A stretch of DNA of 64,000 bases from Roseicyclus sediminis (lineage in GTDB: Bacteria > Pseudomonadota > Alphaproteobacteria > Rhodobacterales > Rhodobacteraceae). The notes under the pieces were generated by a model. It was not told the origin of the DNA, ran no database searches, and was given only the letters and a program-made list of their open reading frames with translations. This document shows positions 51,441 through 61,528 of this stretch, piece after piece. A program made the translations under genes and the position numbers. Where the stretch lies: contig NZ_JAOPHT010000007.1 in assembly GCF_025515305.1 (NCBI RefSeq), positions 1 to 64,000 of the forward strand, written 5' to 3'. Position 1 is the stretch's first letter; the number at the start of each line of letters is the position of its first letter.

Positions 51441-51659
51441 TCACTGCATGGAGGGCGGCAGGACAGCCACGTTGTCGAACCAATCGGTTTCGAAATGCGG
51501 ATCCTGAAGCTCTCCTCGCATGTTCTGCGAGTGCACGCTCAGCGTATCGGTCGTGAGGGCCGTCAGGGCAATGCCCGCACCGGTCAGCGCGGCGAGCATT
51601 ACCGTCCAGTCGATCGTGACCACGCCGGCTTCGGCGCGTAGAAATTCGGGAATGGACAT
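51441..51659 (-). CDS. Short T-I-D-W pilin-like protein
   Basis: 72 residues: SIPEFLRAEAG-VVTIDWTVMLAAL, a hydrophobic helix, then the stalk NMRGELQDPHFETDWFDNVA and a short end (PPSMQ). It has the length of a true Flp pilin and lacks the repeats and C-terminal domain of its two downstream paralogues, so it may be the ancestral or minimal form. First gene of the three in the direction of transcription. Start ATG 51659. Confidence 0.75.
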   Translation of the reverse strand: MSIPEFLRAEAGVVTIDWTVMLAALTGAGIALTALTTDTLSVHSQNMRGELQDPHFETDWFDNVAVLPPSMQ

Positions 51660-51976
51660 GGCAGCAATCCAGTCAATGGCAGCAAATGGGGCGCGGCCCG
51701 AGCAATTGACCACGCAAAAGCCATGTTCCGGCCCGATCATGGCCTAAATTCGGCATAAATGCGGCATTTCAATGTCGAATGGCCCGTTTGGGACGGAATT
51801 CATTGGACCCGGCCTCCGTCCACTGCCCGCGAAGGGCTTGTCAGCCCTGCCCGCCCCGCGTATACGCCGCGGGTCTCCGCCGCAACATTCCGAACGGCGT
51901 GCTCCCTCGTGGCCGGGAGGGCGGAGCGCGACAGACCCGGCCTTTGAAACGCGCCTGCAACAGAACTGGAGATGAC
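51660..51976. promoter_or_regulatory. Divergent control region: T-I-D-W genes (left) and rpsF leader (right)
   Basis: A gap of 317 bases. The left half (51680-51780) is AT-richer and should hold promoters in both directions. The right half is a long GC-rich leader of the ribosomal operon with a stem-loop at about 51901-51927 (GCTCC...GGAGC) that exposes CCG in its loop. Ribosomal S6:S18 binds a CCG-containing hairpin in many bacteria, so autoregulation is possible but not shown. Confidence 0.45.
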
Positions 51977-52345
51977 ATGCCTCTCTACGAGCATGTGTTC
52001 ATTGCGCGTCAGGACCTTTCCAACGCGCAGGCCGAGGGCCTCATCGAGCACTTCGGCACGATCCTCAAGGACAATGGCGGCGATGTGGTCGGCTCCGAAT
52101 ACTGGGGCGTGAAGACCATGGCCTACAAGATCAACAAGAACCGCAAGGGGCATTATGCCTTCATGCGCACCGATGCACCCTCCGACGCGGTGCAGGAGAT
52201 GGAGCGCCTGATGCGCCTCCACGACGACGTGATGCGCGTGCTGACCGTGAAGGTCGATGGCCACGACGACGGCCCCTCGGTTCAGATGCAGAAGCGCGAC
52301 GAGCGTGACCGCGGCGACCGCGGCGACCGCCGCGAACGCCGCTGA
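51977..52345 (+). CDS. rpsF: 30S ribosomal protein S6
   Basis: 122 residues. The start MPLYEHVFIARQDLS and the core GGDVVGSEYWGVKTMAYKIN, KNRKGHYAFM are typical alphaproteobacterial S6. The C-terminus is a charged tail rich in Arg/Asp (RDERDRGDRGDRRERR). Start ATG 51977 has GGAG upstream. First gene of rpsF-rpsR-rplI. Confidence 0.97.
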   Translation: MPLYEHVFIARQDLSNAQAEGLIEHFGTILKDNGGDVVGSEYWGVKTMAYKINKNRKGHYAFMRTDAPSDAVQEMERLMRLHDDVMRVLTVKVDGHDDGPSVQMQKRDERDRGDRGDRRERR

Positions 52346-52360
52346 GGAAAGGACAGGACC

Positions 52361-52588
52361 ATGGCAGCCAAACCGTTTTTCCGCCGTCGCAAGACCGATC
52401 CCTTCGAGGGCGACAGCGCCCCCGCGATCGACTACAAGGACGTGCGTCTCCTGCAGCGCTACATTTCCGAGCGCGGCAAGATCGTTCCCTCCCGCATCAC
52501 CGCGGTCGGTGCCAAGAACCAGCGCAAGCTCGCCCAGGCGATCAAGCGCGCGCGGTTCCTGGCACTCCTGCCCTACAGCGTGAAGTAA
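52361..52588 (+). CDS. rpsR: 30S ribosomal protein S18
   Basis: 75 residues: a basic start [16 protein letters not shown], the core [20 protein letters not shown] and [29 protein letters not shown]. It binds S6 in the 30S platform. It is 15 bases after rpsF and 13 before rplI. Confidence 0.98.
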   Translation: MAAKPFFRRRKTDPFEGDSAPAIDYKDVRLLQRYISERGKIVPSRITAVGAKNQRKLAQAIKRARFLALLPYSVK

Positions 52589-52601
52589 GGAGGACCCCGA
52601 C

Positions 52602-53222
52602 ATGCAAGTGATCCTTCTGGAACGCGTGGCCAAACTCGGCCAGATGGGCGAGGTCGTTTCCGTCAAGGACGGCTATGCCCGCAACTACCTTCTGCCGCAG
52701 AAGAAGGCGCTGCGCGCGAACGAGGCCAACCTCAAGGCATTCGAGACGCAGAAGTCGCAGCTCGAAGCCCGCAACCTCGAGACGAAGGGCGAAGCCGAGA
52801 AGCTGGGCGCGCAACTCGCCGGCCAGCAGTTCGTCATCATCCGCTCGGCCTCCGACGCGGGTGCGCTCTACGGCTCGGTCACGACCCGCGACGCAGCCGA
52901 CGCCGCGACCGAGGCGGGCTTCAGCGTCGACCGCAAGCAGGTCGCGCTGACCCGTCCGATCAAGGAGCTGGGCCTACACACCGTGCACGTGAACCTGCAC
53001 CCCGAGGTCGATGTCGAGATCGTCCTGAACGTGGCCCGCTCGCCCGAAGAGGCCGAGCTTCAGGCCTCGGGCAAGTCGATCCAGGAACTGGCCGCCGAAG
53101 AGGAGGCCGCGGCCGAATTCGAGATCGCCGAGCTTTTCGACGATATCGGTGCGGCGCAGCTCGACGACGACGAAGGCATGCCGGCAGCGCCCGCGCCCGA
53201 GGCGTCCGACGACGAGAACTGA
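52602..53222 (+). CDS. rplI: 50S ribosomal protein L9
   Basis: 206 residues. The N-terminal domain [37 protein letters not shown] and the connecting helix lead to the C-terminal domain ([29 protein letters not shown]). An extra acidic C-terminal extension of about 50 residues ([16 protein letters not shown] and beyond) is longer than in E. coli L9 but usual in Rhodobacterales. Last gene of the operon; a terminator follows. Confidence 0.97.
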   Translation: MQVILLERVAKLGQMGEVVSVKDGYARNYLLPQKKALRANEANLKAFETQKSQLEARNLETKGEAEKLGAQLAGQQFVIIRSASDAGALYGSVTTRDAADAATEAGFSVDRKQVALTRPIKELGLHTVHVNLHPEVDVEIVLNVARSPEEAELQASGKSIQELAAEEEAAAEFEIAELFDDIGAAQLDDDEGMPAAPAPEASDDEN

Positions 53223-53258
53223 GCCGGTTCCACCAGCTCACGGACTTGCGAACAGATC

Positions 53259-53297
53259 AGGCCGTATCCCTCGCCGGGATGCGGCCTATCTCTTTTC
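53259..53297 (+). terminator. Terminator of the rpsF-rpsR-rplI operon
   Basis: AGGCCGTATCCC pairs with GGGATGCGGCCT (one mismatch) around a five-base loop, followed by ATCTCTTTT. It begins 37 bases past the rplI stop codon and 30 bases before the next gene. Confidence 0.85.
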
Positions 53298-53326
53298 ATG
53301 GACCGAATTCAGACCGGAGACTGCCC

Positions 53327-54553
53327 ATGCCGACCCGCCCCTTCCTGCTCGCAGCCGCCGTGGCACTCTTTGCCCCTGCCCTGGCCTCCGCCCAGGCCCC
53401 GGTGGCGGACGCGGCCCCCAACCGCCCCGAGATCCGGCCGGCCTTCCCGCAGCAGACCGAGGCGCCGGAGGTCCGGTCGTCCTTCGTCGCCGCGCCCGAG
53501 CGGATCGCGGGCGGACTGTCCCATCCCTGGGCGATCGGGGTTCTTCCGGACGGCATGGGATGGCTCGTGACCGAGCGGCCGGGCCGGCTGCGCCATATCG
53601 CCCGCGACGGCACCGTGTCGTCCCCGATTTCCGGCGTGCCGGATGTCTTCTCAATGTCGCAGGGCGGGTTGCTCGACGTCGCGATCGCCCCTGACTTCGC
53701 CGAAAGCCGCAGGATCTACCTTAGCTTTTCGCGGCCGCTCGGCATGATGCGTTCGGCCACCTCCGTCGTGCGCGCCACCCTGTCCGGGGATTTTGCCCGG
53801 CTCGACGACGTGGCCGAGATCTTCCGGCAGTCCCCCGCCTCGGTGATCCCGATCCACTACGGTAGCCGGGTCGTGCCCATGGAGGACGGGACGATCTGGA
53901 TCACCACGGGCGAACGGGGCGGCACGCCCGACGCCCGCGCGCAGGCGCAATACCTGACCTCCACCTATGGCGGCGTGATGCGCGTGACCGAGGATGGCCA
54001 CCCCGCACCCGGCAATCCCTTCCTCGACCGGCCACAGGCATTGCCCGAGCGCTACACGCTCGGCCAGCGCAACATCCAGGGCGCGGCGATCGAGCCGTCC
54101 ACCGGGCGGCTCTGGACGGTCGAGCACGGTCCCGCGGGCGGCGACGAGCTGAACCTCATCGAGGCAGGCGCCAACTACGGCTGGCCGCTGGTGAGCTACG
54201 GCGTCAACTACAACGGCAGCGAGATCGGCGACGGGCGCGCCGCCCATGCCCCGGAATACGTCGAACCGGTATACTATTGGGATCCGGTGATCGCGCCGGG
54301 CGGGATGGCGTTCTACGCTCTCGAGGCCGGAGACGAGATGTTCCCCGAATGGTCCGGCGACCTCCTGATCGCGGGACTTCAGGCGCGCGCTGTGGTGCGG
54401 CTCGGCATCGAGGACGGCCGCGTCGTCGCGGAAGAACGGCTGGCGCAGGGCATCGGCCGTGTCCGCGACGTCGCGATCGACGAAAGCGGTGCGGTGCTTT
54501 TCGTCACGGACGATGCATCGGATGGCGGCCTCTACCGCCTCGGCCGCCGCTAG
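53327..54553 (+). CDS. PQQ-dependent sugar dehydrogenase (YliI/glucose-sorbosone dehydrogenase family), exported
   Basis: 408 residues. A signal peptide (FLLAAAVALFAPALASA) precedes a six-bladed propeller with SHPWAIGVLPDGMGWLVTER, GGLLDVAIAPDF, WTVEHGPAGGDELNLIEAG and YGWPLVSYGVNYNG. These match soluble aldose sugar dehydrogenases that use PQQ in the periplasm to oxidise sugars and pass electrons to the respiratory chain. PQQ synthesis genes are not in the window. Start ATG 53327 has GGAGA upstream. Confidence 0.9.
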   Translation: MPTRPFLLAAAVALFAPALASAQAPVADAAPNRPEIRPAFPQQTEAPEVRSSFVAAPERIAGGLSHPWAIGVLPDGMGWLVTERPGRLRHIARDGTVSSPISGVPDVFSMSQGGLLDVAIAPDFAESRRIYLSFSRPLGMMRSATSVVRATLSGDFARLDDVAEIFRQSPASVIPIHYGSRVVPMEDGTIWITTGERGGTPDARAQAQYLTSTYGGVMRVTEDGHPAPGNPFLDRPQALPERYTLGQRNIQGAAIEPSTGRLWTVEHGPAGGDELNLIEAGANYGWPLVSYGVNYNGSEIGDGRAAHAPEYVEPVYYWDPVIAPGGMAFYALEAGDEMFPEWSGDLLIAGLQARAVVRLGIEDGRVVAEERLAQGIGRVRDVAIDESGAVLFVTDDASDGGLYRLGRR

Positions 54554-54570
54554 GCTTCCCCTTGACGCAA

Positions 54571-54603
54571 GCGGCCCGCCCCGGGGCGTCCGGGACGGGC
54601 CGC
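54571..54603. terminator. Bidirectional hairpin between convergent genes
   Basis: GCGGCCCGCCCC pairs with GGGACGGGCCGC (one mismatch) around a nine-base loop, with no U-run. It lies midway between the stop codons of the sugar dehydrogenase and the four-Cys domain protein, so it may end both transcripts. Confidence 0.5.
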
Positions 54604-54626
54604 GATGGCATCGACCGGCTCGGACG

Positions 54627-55079
54627 TCAGAACGTCTCGAGCGTCAGCGTCGCGCCGCAGGTGCCGGTGCCGTAGGTACCGACCCAGATATCCCAGGTGC
54701 CGTTGACCGGGTTGTAGACGTCGATCGACGGGTTGTAGCCGTTCGTATCGTCGTTGAACCACCAGTTGCCGGTGGAATCGTTCACCAGCAGGACCGTGTC
54801 GCAGTTGCCGTTCACACGGATGTTGAGACGATTGTAACCCTGGAGCCCGTCGAGCTGGAATTCGAAGTCGGGGCTCGAGATCACGTAGCCGGTGTAATTG
54901 AAACCGCAGTTGCGAAGCGCCACGTTGCCGCCCGCGGTGACGGAGTAGCTGTTGGGCGACCAGAGGTCCTGGCCGGTCGTGTAATAGGACTGGACACCGG
55001 GGTTCTGCCAGTTCGGGCAGGCCGCGGCGACGCCGGTCATGCCGACAAGGATAAGGAAAGCTGCAAACAATCTTTTCAT
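54627..55079 (-). CDS. Small secreted four-Cys domain protein
   Basis: 150 residues. The signal peptide (KRLFAAFLILVGMTGVAA) is followed by a single copy of the domain: CPNW at the start, NCGFNYTGY, a hydrophobic strand FEFQLDGLQGYNRLNIRV, NCDTVLLVNDSTGNWWFNDD, then TWDIWVGTYGTGTCGATL. Cysteines at the four conserved places predict two disulfides. The DTvLLvnD...NDD...GTYG pattern resembles bacterial pre-peptidase C-terminal (PPC) beta-sandwich domains. No enzyme residues are visible; binding or structural role is possible. Confidence 0.82.
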   Translation of the reverse strand: MKRLFAAFLILVGMTGVAAACPNWQNPGVQSYYTTGQDLWSPNSYSVTAGGNVALRNCGFNYTGYVISSPDFEFQLDGLQGYNRLNIRVNGNCDTVLLVNDSTGNWWFNDDTNGYNPSIDVYNPVNGTWDIWVGTYGTGTCGATLTLETF

Positions 55080-55128
55080 CTTTTTTTCTCCTGAAATTGC
55101 CTGTGTGCTCTTGTTGTTTTTGGGGGAT

Positions 55129-55155
55129 GCCGGGGGCGATCTTGCCGCCCCCGGC
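55129..55155 (-). terminator. Hairpin between the two four-Cys domain genes
   Basis: GCCGGGGGCG pairs perfectly with CGCCCCCGGC around a seven-base loop, 24 bases past the stop codon of the leftward gene ending at 55179. No U-run follows. Confidence 0.5.
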
Positions 55156-55178
55156 GTGTCTTTTGGACCGGGCGAGCC

Positions 55179-56705
55179 TTACGGCGAGTTCCAGGTCTCG
55201 AATTCGACGCTCGCCGGGCAGCTCTGGTTTCCGTAGGTGCCGACCCAGACGTCGATCCGACCGTTCAGCCCAGCCATGTTGCGCAGGTTCAGCGTCGGCA
55301 TGAGGTTTCCGCCGCTGTCGTCGTCGAAATACCACTGGCCGAAGGCGTCGCGGACCAGAAGCGTGGTGTCGCAGCTCGAGTTCACCTCGATCTCGAGGCG
55401 CCCGTAGCTTTCCATCCCGCTCAGGAACATGGTGAAGTTTGGGACAGCGGAGGCGTAGCCCGTGCCGGGAAGCCCGCAGGAGCCGATATCCGCGCCGCCC
55501 GAGGCCATGGTCTGGAACGTGTCAGGCCCGTAGAGGTCGCTGCCGGTGGTGTAGATCGGCATCCCCTGCAAGGCGGGGTTCGGGCAACCGCCGGCCGGAG
55601 TGGGCTGCGGGACGGGCTGTGGCATCGGCTGCGGCAGCGGCTGGGGAACCGGCTGCGGCATGGGTTGCGCCATGGCCACGGCCTGCATGTAGATCGTCGC
55701 CTGGCAGCTATCGCCGCCGAAGGTGCCGATCCACACATCGAGCCGCCCGTTCAGCGAGCCCGAGGGCACGGTGAGACGCGGCTGAAGGCTGCCCGCGCTG
55801 TCGTCGTCGAAATACCAGATACCGTCCGGCCCGCGGGCCAGCAGCGTCGTATCGCACTGGGCCTGCACCTCGAGCGTCAGGTCAAAGCCCTGCATGCCGG
55901 AAAGGTAGAGGCTGGTCTGCGGCGCGACGGTCGCGGTTCCACCGCCGTTCACGCCGGGGCACTCGGACAGGCGCGTGCTGCTGCCCATGGCCGTGAGGAT
56001 GTAGCCCTGCGGCTGGAACATCTGCGCCGCGGCCAGCGAGATCGGGGGCCCGCCGATCATCGGGTTGGGGCAGTTCGCCGCCGGGAGCGGGACCGGCACA
56101 GGCTGCGGAGCCGGCGCGGGAGCTGGTGCAGGCATCGGGACGGGGACAGGGACGGGCGCCGGTGCAGGTGCAGGTGCAGGTGCAGGCGCAGGCGCAGGTG
56201 CAGGTGCAGGTGCAGGTGCAGGCGCCGGCATCGGCATCGGCGCGCCACCGATCGCCTGGTCGGCGACGTTCAACGTCACGGCACATTCGCCGCCCGCGAA
56301 GGTGCCGACCCAGACATCGACCCGCCCGTTCAGCGCGGCCGCGTCCGAAATGATCAGGCCGGGGTCGAGACCGTCGTCATCGTCGTTGAACAGCCACTGG
56401 CCATCGGCGGTGTTCACAAGCAGCGCCGGGTCGCAGGTGCTGTCGACGTCGAGAACAAGCTCGCGCCCCTGCATGCCCGACACCGAGAAGCTGAAATCGG
56501 GCGCGGACCGGAACTGACCCGTGCCGATCATGCCAAGGCCGCAAGCCTCGAGCGTCTGGTCGCCGCCGGCCATGACCGACAGGGTCTGGGCCGGACCTCC
56601 TGCCGCCACGGGCATGGGCCCGGAGGCAAGCGAGGGGTCCGGACATGCCATTGCCGCGCCGCCGAGGCACATGAAGCCGATAGCCGGCACAATCAGGTAT
56701 TTCAT
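55179..56705 (-). CDS. Secreted protein with three four-Cys domains joined by Pro/Ala linkers
   Basis: 508 residues. A signal peptide (1-20, KYLIVPAIGFMCLGGAAMA) is followed by domain 1 at 21-150, a Pro/Ala linker at about 155-210, domain 2 at 212-343, a Pro/Gln linker at about 347-372, and domain 3 at 374-508. Each domain has CP(D/N)P, a second Cys about 35 residues on, CD-x-x-LL followed by a FDDD/FNDDD strand, then DVWVGTFGG/DVWVGTYG with the last Cys. Bead-on-string architecture suggests an extracellular adhesive or matrix protein (inference). Start ATG 56705 has AAAGGA upstream. Confidence 0.83.
   Translation of the reverse strand: MKYLIVPAIGFMCLGGAAMACPDPSLASGPMPVAAGGPAQTLSVMAGGDQTLEACGLGMIGTGQFRSAPDFSFSVSGMQGRELVLDVDSTCDPALLVNTADGQWLFNDDDDGLDPGLIISDAAALNGRVDVWVGTFAGGECAVTLNVADQAIGGAPMPMPAPAPAPAPAPAPAPAPAPAPAPAPVPVPVPMPAPAPAPAPQPVPVPLPAANCPNPMIGGPPISLAAAQMFQPQGYILTAMGSSTRLSECPGVNGGGTATVAPQTSLYLSGMQGFDLTLEVQAQCDTTLLARGPDGIWYFDDDSAGSLQPRLTVPSGSLNGRLDVWIGTFGGDSCQATIYMQAVAMAQPMPQPVPQPLPQPMPQPVPQPTPAGGCPNPALQGMPIYTTGSDLYGPDTFQTMASGGADIGSCGLPGTGYASAVPNFTMFLSGMESYGRLEIEVNSSCDTTLLVRDAFGQWYFDDDSGGNLMPTLNLRNMAGLNGRIDVWVGTYGNQSCPASVEFETWNSP
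56151..56243 (-). repeat. Simple-sequence repeat encoding the Pro/Ala linker
   Basis: A run of GGTGCA/GGCGCA hexamers (read on the + strand) encoding alternating Pro-Ala in the linker between domains 1 and 2. Such tracts can change length by slippage in whole-codon steps. Confidence 0.85.
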
Positions 56706-56960
56706 GATCGCGGGTCCTTTTGTTTTCCGCTCCGCCGAGGTTCTCCACAAGGCGCCGCGCGCTGTATTGTCCCTCTCTTGTTGGCGTATCTGTGAGAGAG
56801 ACATGGCGAAACTGCGGAAACCCTGACCTTCGAACCACGGCCGAGGTTAGCGGATTCGCGGCGATTTCCATAGCTGAAACCATTCAGCGTCATAGGTATC
56901 GCCAAATCCCGGGACCTGTTCGCACCCCGCGCGCGGGAGAACCCCCGCCTTCTGTCCATC

Positions 56961-57449
56961 TCACCAGCGCCGGCCTTGCGATTCGAGAAACGCCAGCGCC
57001 TCGGCAAGCGGAAGCTCGGCGACGACCGCCCCCGTTCCCTGCGTCCGCACGACCCAGCGCAGCCCCTCGCCCCCTGCCCCGACCGGCGTGGAGGCAGCGG
57101 CGACGGAAGACGCCGCCCGCGTCCCCGCGATCCCCGTCTCCGCATCGGGGCGGGGCAGCGGACGCAGGCCCGGGCGCGCAGGTTCGACGGCGGCAACGGT
57201 CTGCGGACGGGGCGCCGGACGCAGCGGGTCCGATGAGGGCGACGTTCTAACCGCGGCAGGTGCCGGCGCGGCGACAATCGTGAGGCCGACAGGCTCGGGC
57301 GCGTTGATCGTCCAGGCCTCGCCCAGGAGATCGATCGCCGAGGCGGCAACGGGTTCTGCCGGAGCAGGCGCGTCGGGCCCGCGCTGATTGCCGAAGACGA
57401 GGATCGCGGCAAGGGCTGCCGAAAGGGGGACTGCAAGTCTCAGGAACAT
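56961..57449 (-). CDS. Hypothetical membrane-anchored Pro/Ala-rich protein
   Basis: 162 residues. An N-terminal hydrophobic segment (FLRLAVPLSAALAAILVFG) acts as an anchor or uncleaved signal. It is followed by a low-complexity Pro/Ala/Arg region, then a short ordered end (GEGLRWVVRTQGTGAVVAEL, PLAEALAFLESQG). The WVV...GTGAVV ending hints at a small SH3- or SPOR-like fold but I cannot assign it. Start ATG 57449 has GGAG about 9 bases upstream. No clear operon partners. Confidence 0.65.
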   Translation of the reverse strand: MFLRLAVPLSAALAAILVFGNQRGPDAPAPAEPVAASAIDLLGEAWTINAPEPVGLTIVAAPAPAAVRTSPSSDPLRPAPRPQTVAAVEPARPGLRPLPRPDAETGIAGTRAASSVAAASTPVGAGGEGLRWVVRTQGTGAVVAELPLAEALAFLESQGRRW

Positions 57450-57572
57450 CGGGACATCTCCGCCGGTCGAAGCGGCCATCTTCGCCGCGCCATGACGACG
57501 GTGATGACCCCAAAGCCCCGTGTTATCCAATATCAGGGCCCGTCGCCGGGAACCTGCCCGCGACCATCGCCC

Positions 57573-57609
57573 AGAAAAAAAGGGCGGCCCCGCAGGACCG
57601 CCCCTTTTC
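57573..57609 (-). terminator. Trigger factor terminator
   Basis: AAAAGGGCGG and CCGCCCCTTTT form a stem around an eleven-base loop, flanked by a run of A's on the left that gives the minus-strand transcript a U-run. It lies about 27 bases past the tig stop codon. Confidence 0.85.
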
Positions 57610-57634
57610 GCAATTCACCAACCGGCGATGGGGA

Positions 57635-58960
57635 TCACTCGTCCTCGAGCGCGTCCACGGCCTTCTTGAGGTCGTCCTTGCTGACTTCCTTCTCGGTCAC
57701 CTCGGCCATCTCGAACACGAAGTCGACGACCTTGTCCTCGAAAAGCGGCGCGCGGATCTGCTGCTGCGCGCCCTGGTTCTTCTGGATGAACTCGAAGAAG
57801 GCACGTTCCTGGCCCGGATACTGGCGGGCCTGCGCCATGATCGCCTGGGACATCTCGGCGTCCGAGACCGTGATCTCGTTCTTCTGGCCGAGTTCGGCAA
57901 GCAAAAGGCCCAGTTTCACGCGCCGCTCGGCAAGCTTGCGGTGCTCGTCCGTCGGCTCGATCTCGGGATGGTCGTGGCCATGGACGTCCGGGTTTTCCTC
58001 GTGCCACAGCTGGTGGGCGATCTGGTTCGCCTCGGCATTCACGAGCGAGGGCGGAAGCTCGAAATCCACCTTCTCGTCAAGCTGGTCGAGAAGCTTGCGC
58101 TTCATCACCGCGCGCGCGGCACCCGCGTATTCCGCCTTCAGCCGCTCGGAGATCTGGCCTTTCAGCGCGTCGAGATCCTCGGCGCCGTATTTCTTGGCCA
58201 GTTCGTCGTCGATCTCGGCGGGAACGGGCTTCTTCACTTCCTTGACGGTGACTTCGAAGACCACGGCCTTTCCGGCAAGGTTCTCGGCGCCGTATTCCTC
58301 GGGGAAGGTGATGTCGAGGGCCTTCTCGTCGCCCTTCTTGGCGCCGACCAGCTGTTCCTCGAAACCGGGGATGAAGCTGCCCGATCCCAGTACGAGGGGA
58401 TAATCCTCGGCCGCGCCGCCCTCGAAGGCCTCGCCGTCGAGCTTTCCGACGAAGTCGATCACGACCTGGTCGCCATCGGCCGCCTTGCCCTTTTTCGTAT
58501 CGAAGTTCTGGACGTTCTTGGCGAGGTTCTCGAGCGCCTCGTCCACGTCGGCGTCGGCGGGCGCCACGGTCAGGCGCTCCAGCTTGATCACCTTGTAGTC
58601 GACATCCGGGATCTCGGGGAGCTTCTCGTAGGCCATGGCCACGATCACGTCGTCGCCTTCCTTCCAGTCCTCGTTCACCATCTTGATGTCGGGCTGGGTC
58701 GCAGGACGGTCGCCGGTCTCGTCGAGATGGCCCTGCATGGCCCCGTCGACGGCTTCCTGCATCGCCTCGCCCATCAGGCGGGGGCCGAACTGCTTCTTCA
58801 GAAGCGCGATCGGCACCTTGCCCTTGCGGAAGCCCTTCATCTGGATTTCGGGGCGCGCCTCCTCCAGCTTCTCGGCCACCCGGCTCTCCAGATCGCTGCC
58901 GGTGATGGTGATCTGGTACTCGCGCTTGAGGCCTTCGTTCAGGGTCTCGGTGATCTGCAT
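57635..58960 (-). CDS. tig: Trigger factor
   Basis: A 441-residue ribosome-associated chaperone. The N-terminal ribosome-binding domain holds the signature loop GFRKGKVP (in [18 protein letters not shown]). The FKBP-like PPIase domain is at about 160-245 ([35 protein letters not shown]), and the C-terminal helical arms follow. A His-rich patch HGHDHPE lies in the arm region. Start ATG 58960. Confidence 0.97.
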   Translation of the reverse strand: MQITETLNEGLKREYQITITGSDLESRVAEKLEEARPEIQMKGFRKGKVPIALLKKQFGPRLMGEAMQEAVDGAMQGHLDETGDRPATQPDIKMVNEDWKEGDDVIVAMAYEKLPEIPDVDYKVIKLERLTVAPADADVDEALENLAKNVQNFDTKKGKAADGDQVVIDFVGKLDGEAFEGGAAEDYPLVLGSGSFIPGFEEQLVGAKKGDEKALDITFPEEYGAENLAGKAVVFEVTVKEVKKPVPAEIDDELAKKYGAEDLDALKGQISERLKAEYAGAARAVMKRKLLDQLDEKVDFELPPSLVNAEANQIAHQLWHEENPDVHGHDHPEIEPTDEHRKLAERRVKLGLLLAELGQKNEITVSDAEMSQAIMAQARQYPGQERAFFEFIQKNQGAQQQIRAPLFEDKVVDFVFEMAEVTEKEVSKDDLKKAVDALEDE

Positions 58961-59145
58961 GGGGTTCCTCACGGGCTGCTGCGCCGCGGTCCTTTTCCCC
59001 CCACGGCGCGCTGGTCGGCTTGAAAATCAGGGGCCCTTCTAGGTCTGGCGCGCGGGGCTTGCAAGCGCAAAGGGGCGAGGGTTCCACCCTTGCCGGATCC
59101 ACCCCACGAACGCCGCGCCGGGGTCGGCCGGCGCGCCTGCCTTGA

Positions 59146-59230
59146 TGGTGCGGGTGAAGGGACTCGAACCCCCACGCCTTGCGGCGCCAGAACCTAAATC
59201 TGGTGCGTCTACCAGTTCCGCCACACCCGC
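59146..59230 (-). tRNA. tRNA-Leu (anticodon UAG)
   Basis: On the minus strand the gene starts GCGGGTGTGGCGGAAC and ends GGGTTCGAGTCCC...CACCCGCACCA. The acceptor stem GCGGGTG/CACCCGC is perfect. The anticodon arm CCAGA-TTTAGGT-TCTGG gives anticodon UAG (Leu, CUA codons). The long variable arm (CGCCGCAAGGCGT) is the class II mark expected for tRNA-Leu. The 3' CCA is encoded. Length is 85 bases. Confidence 0.96.
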
Positions 59231-59246
59231 CCGGGATCTTTCCTAG

Positions 59247-61433
<2,187 letters not shown>

Positions 61434-61528
61434 CGCACCTTCGGGGCGCGGCATAGGCGGACGGCACAACCATCAACCCATGCGGGCACCGGCCCGCGGA
61501 TCAGACCAAACGTCAAGGGAAGGTCACG

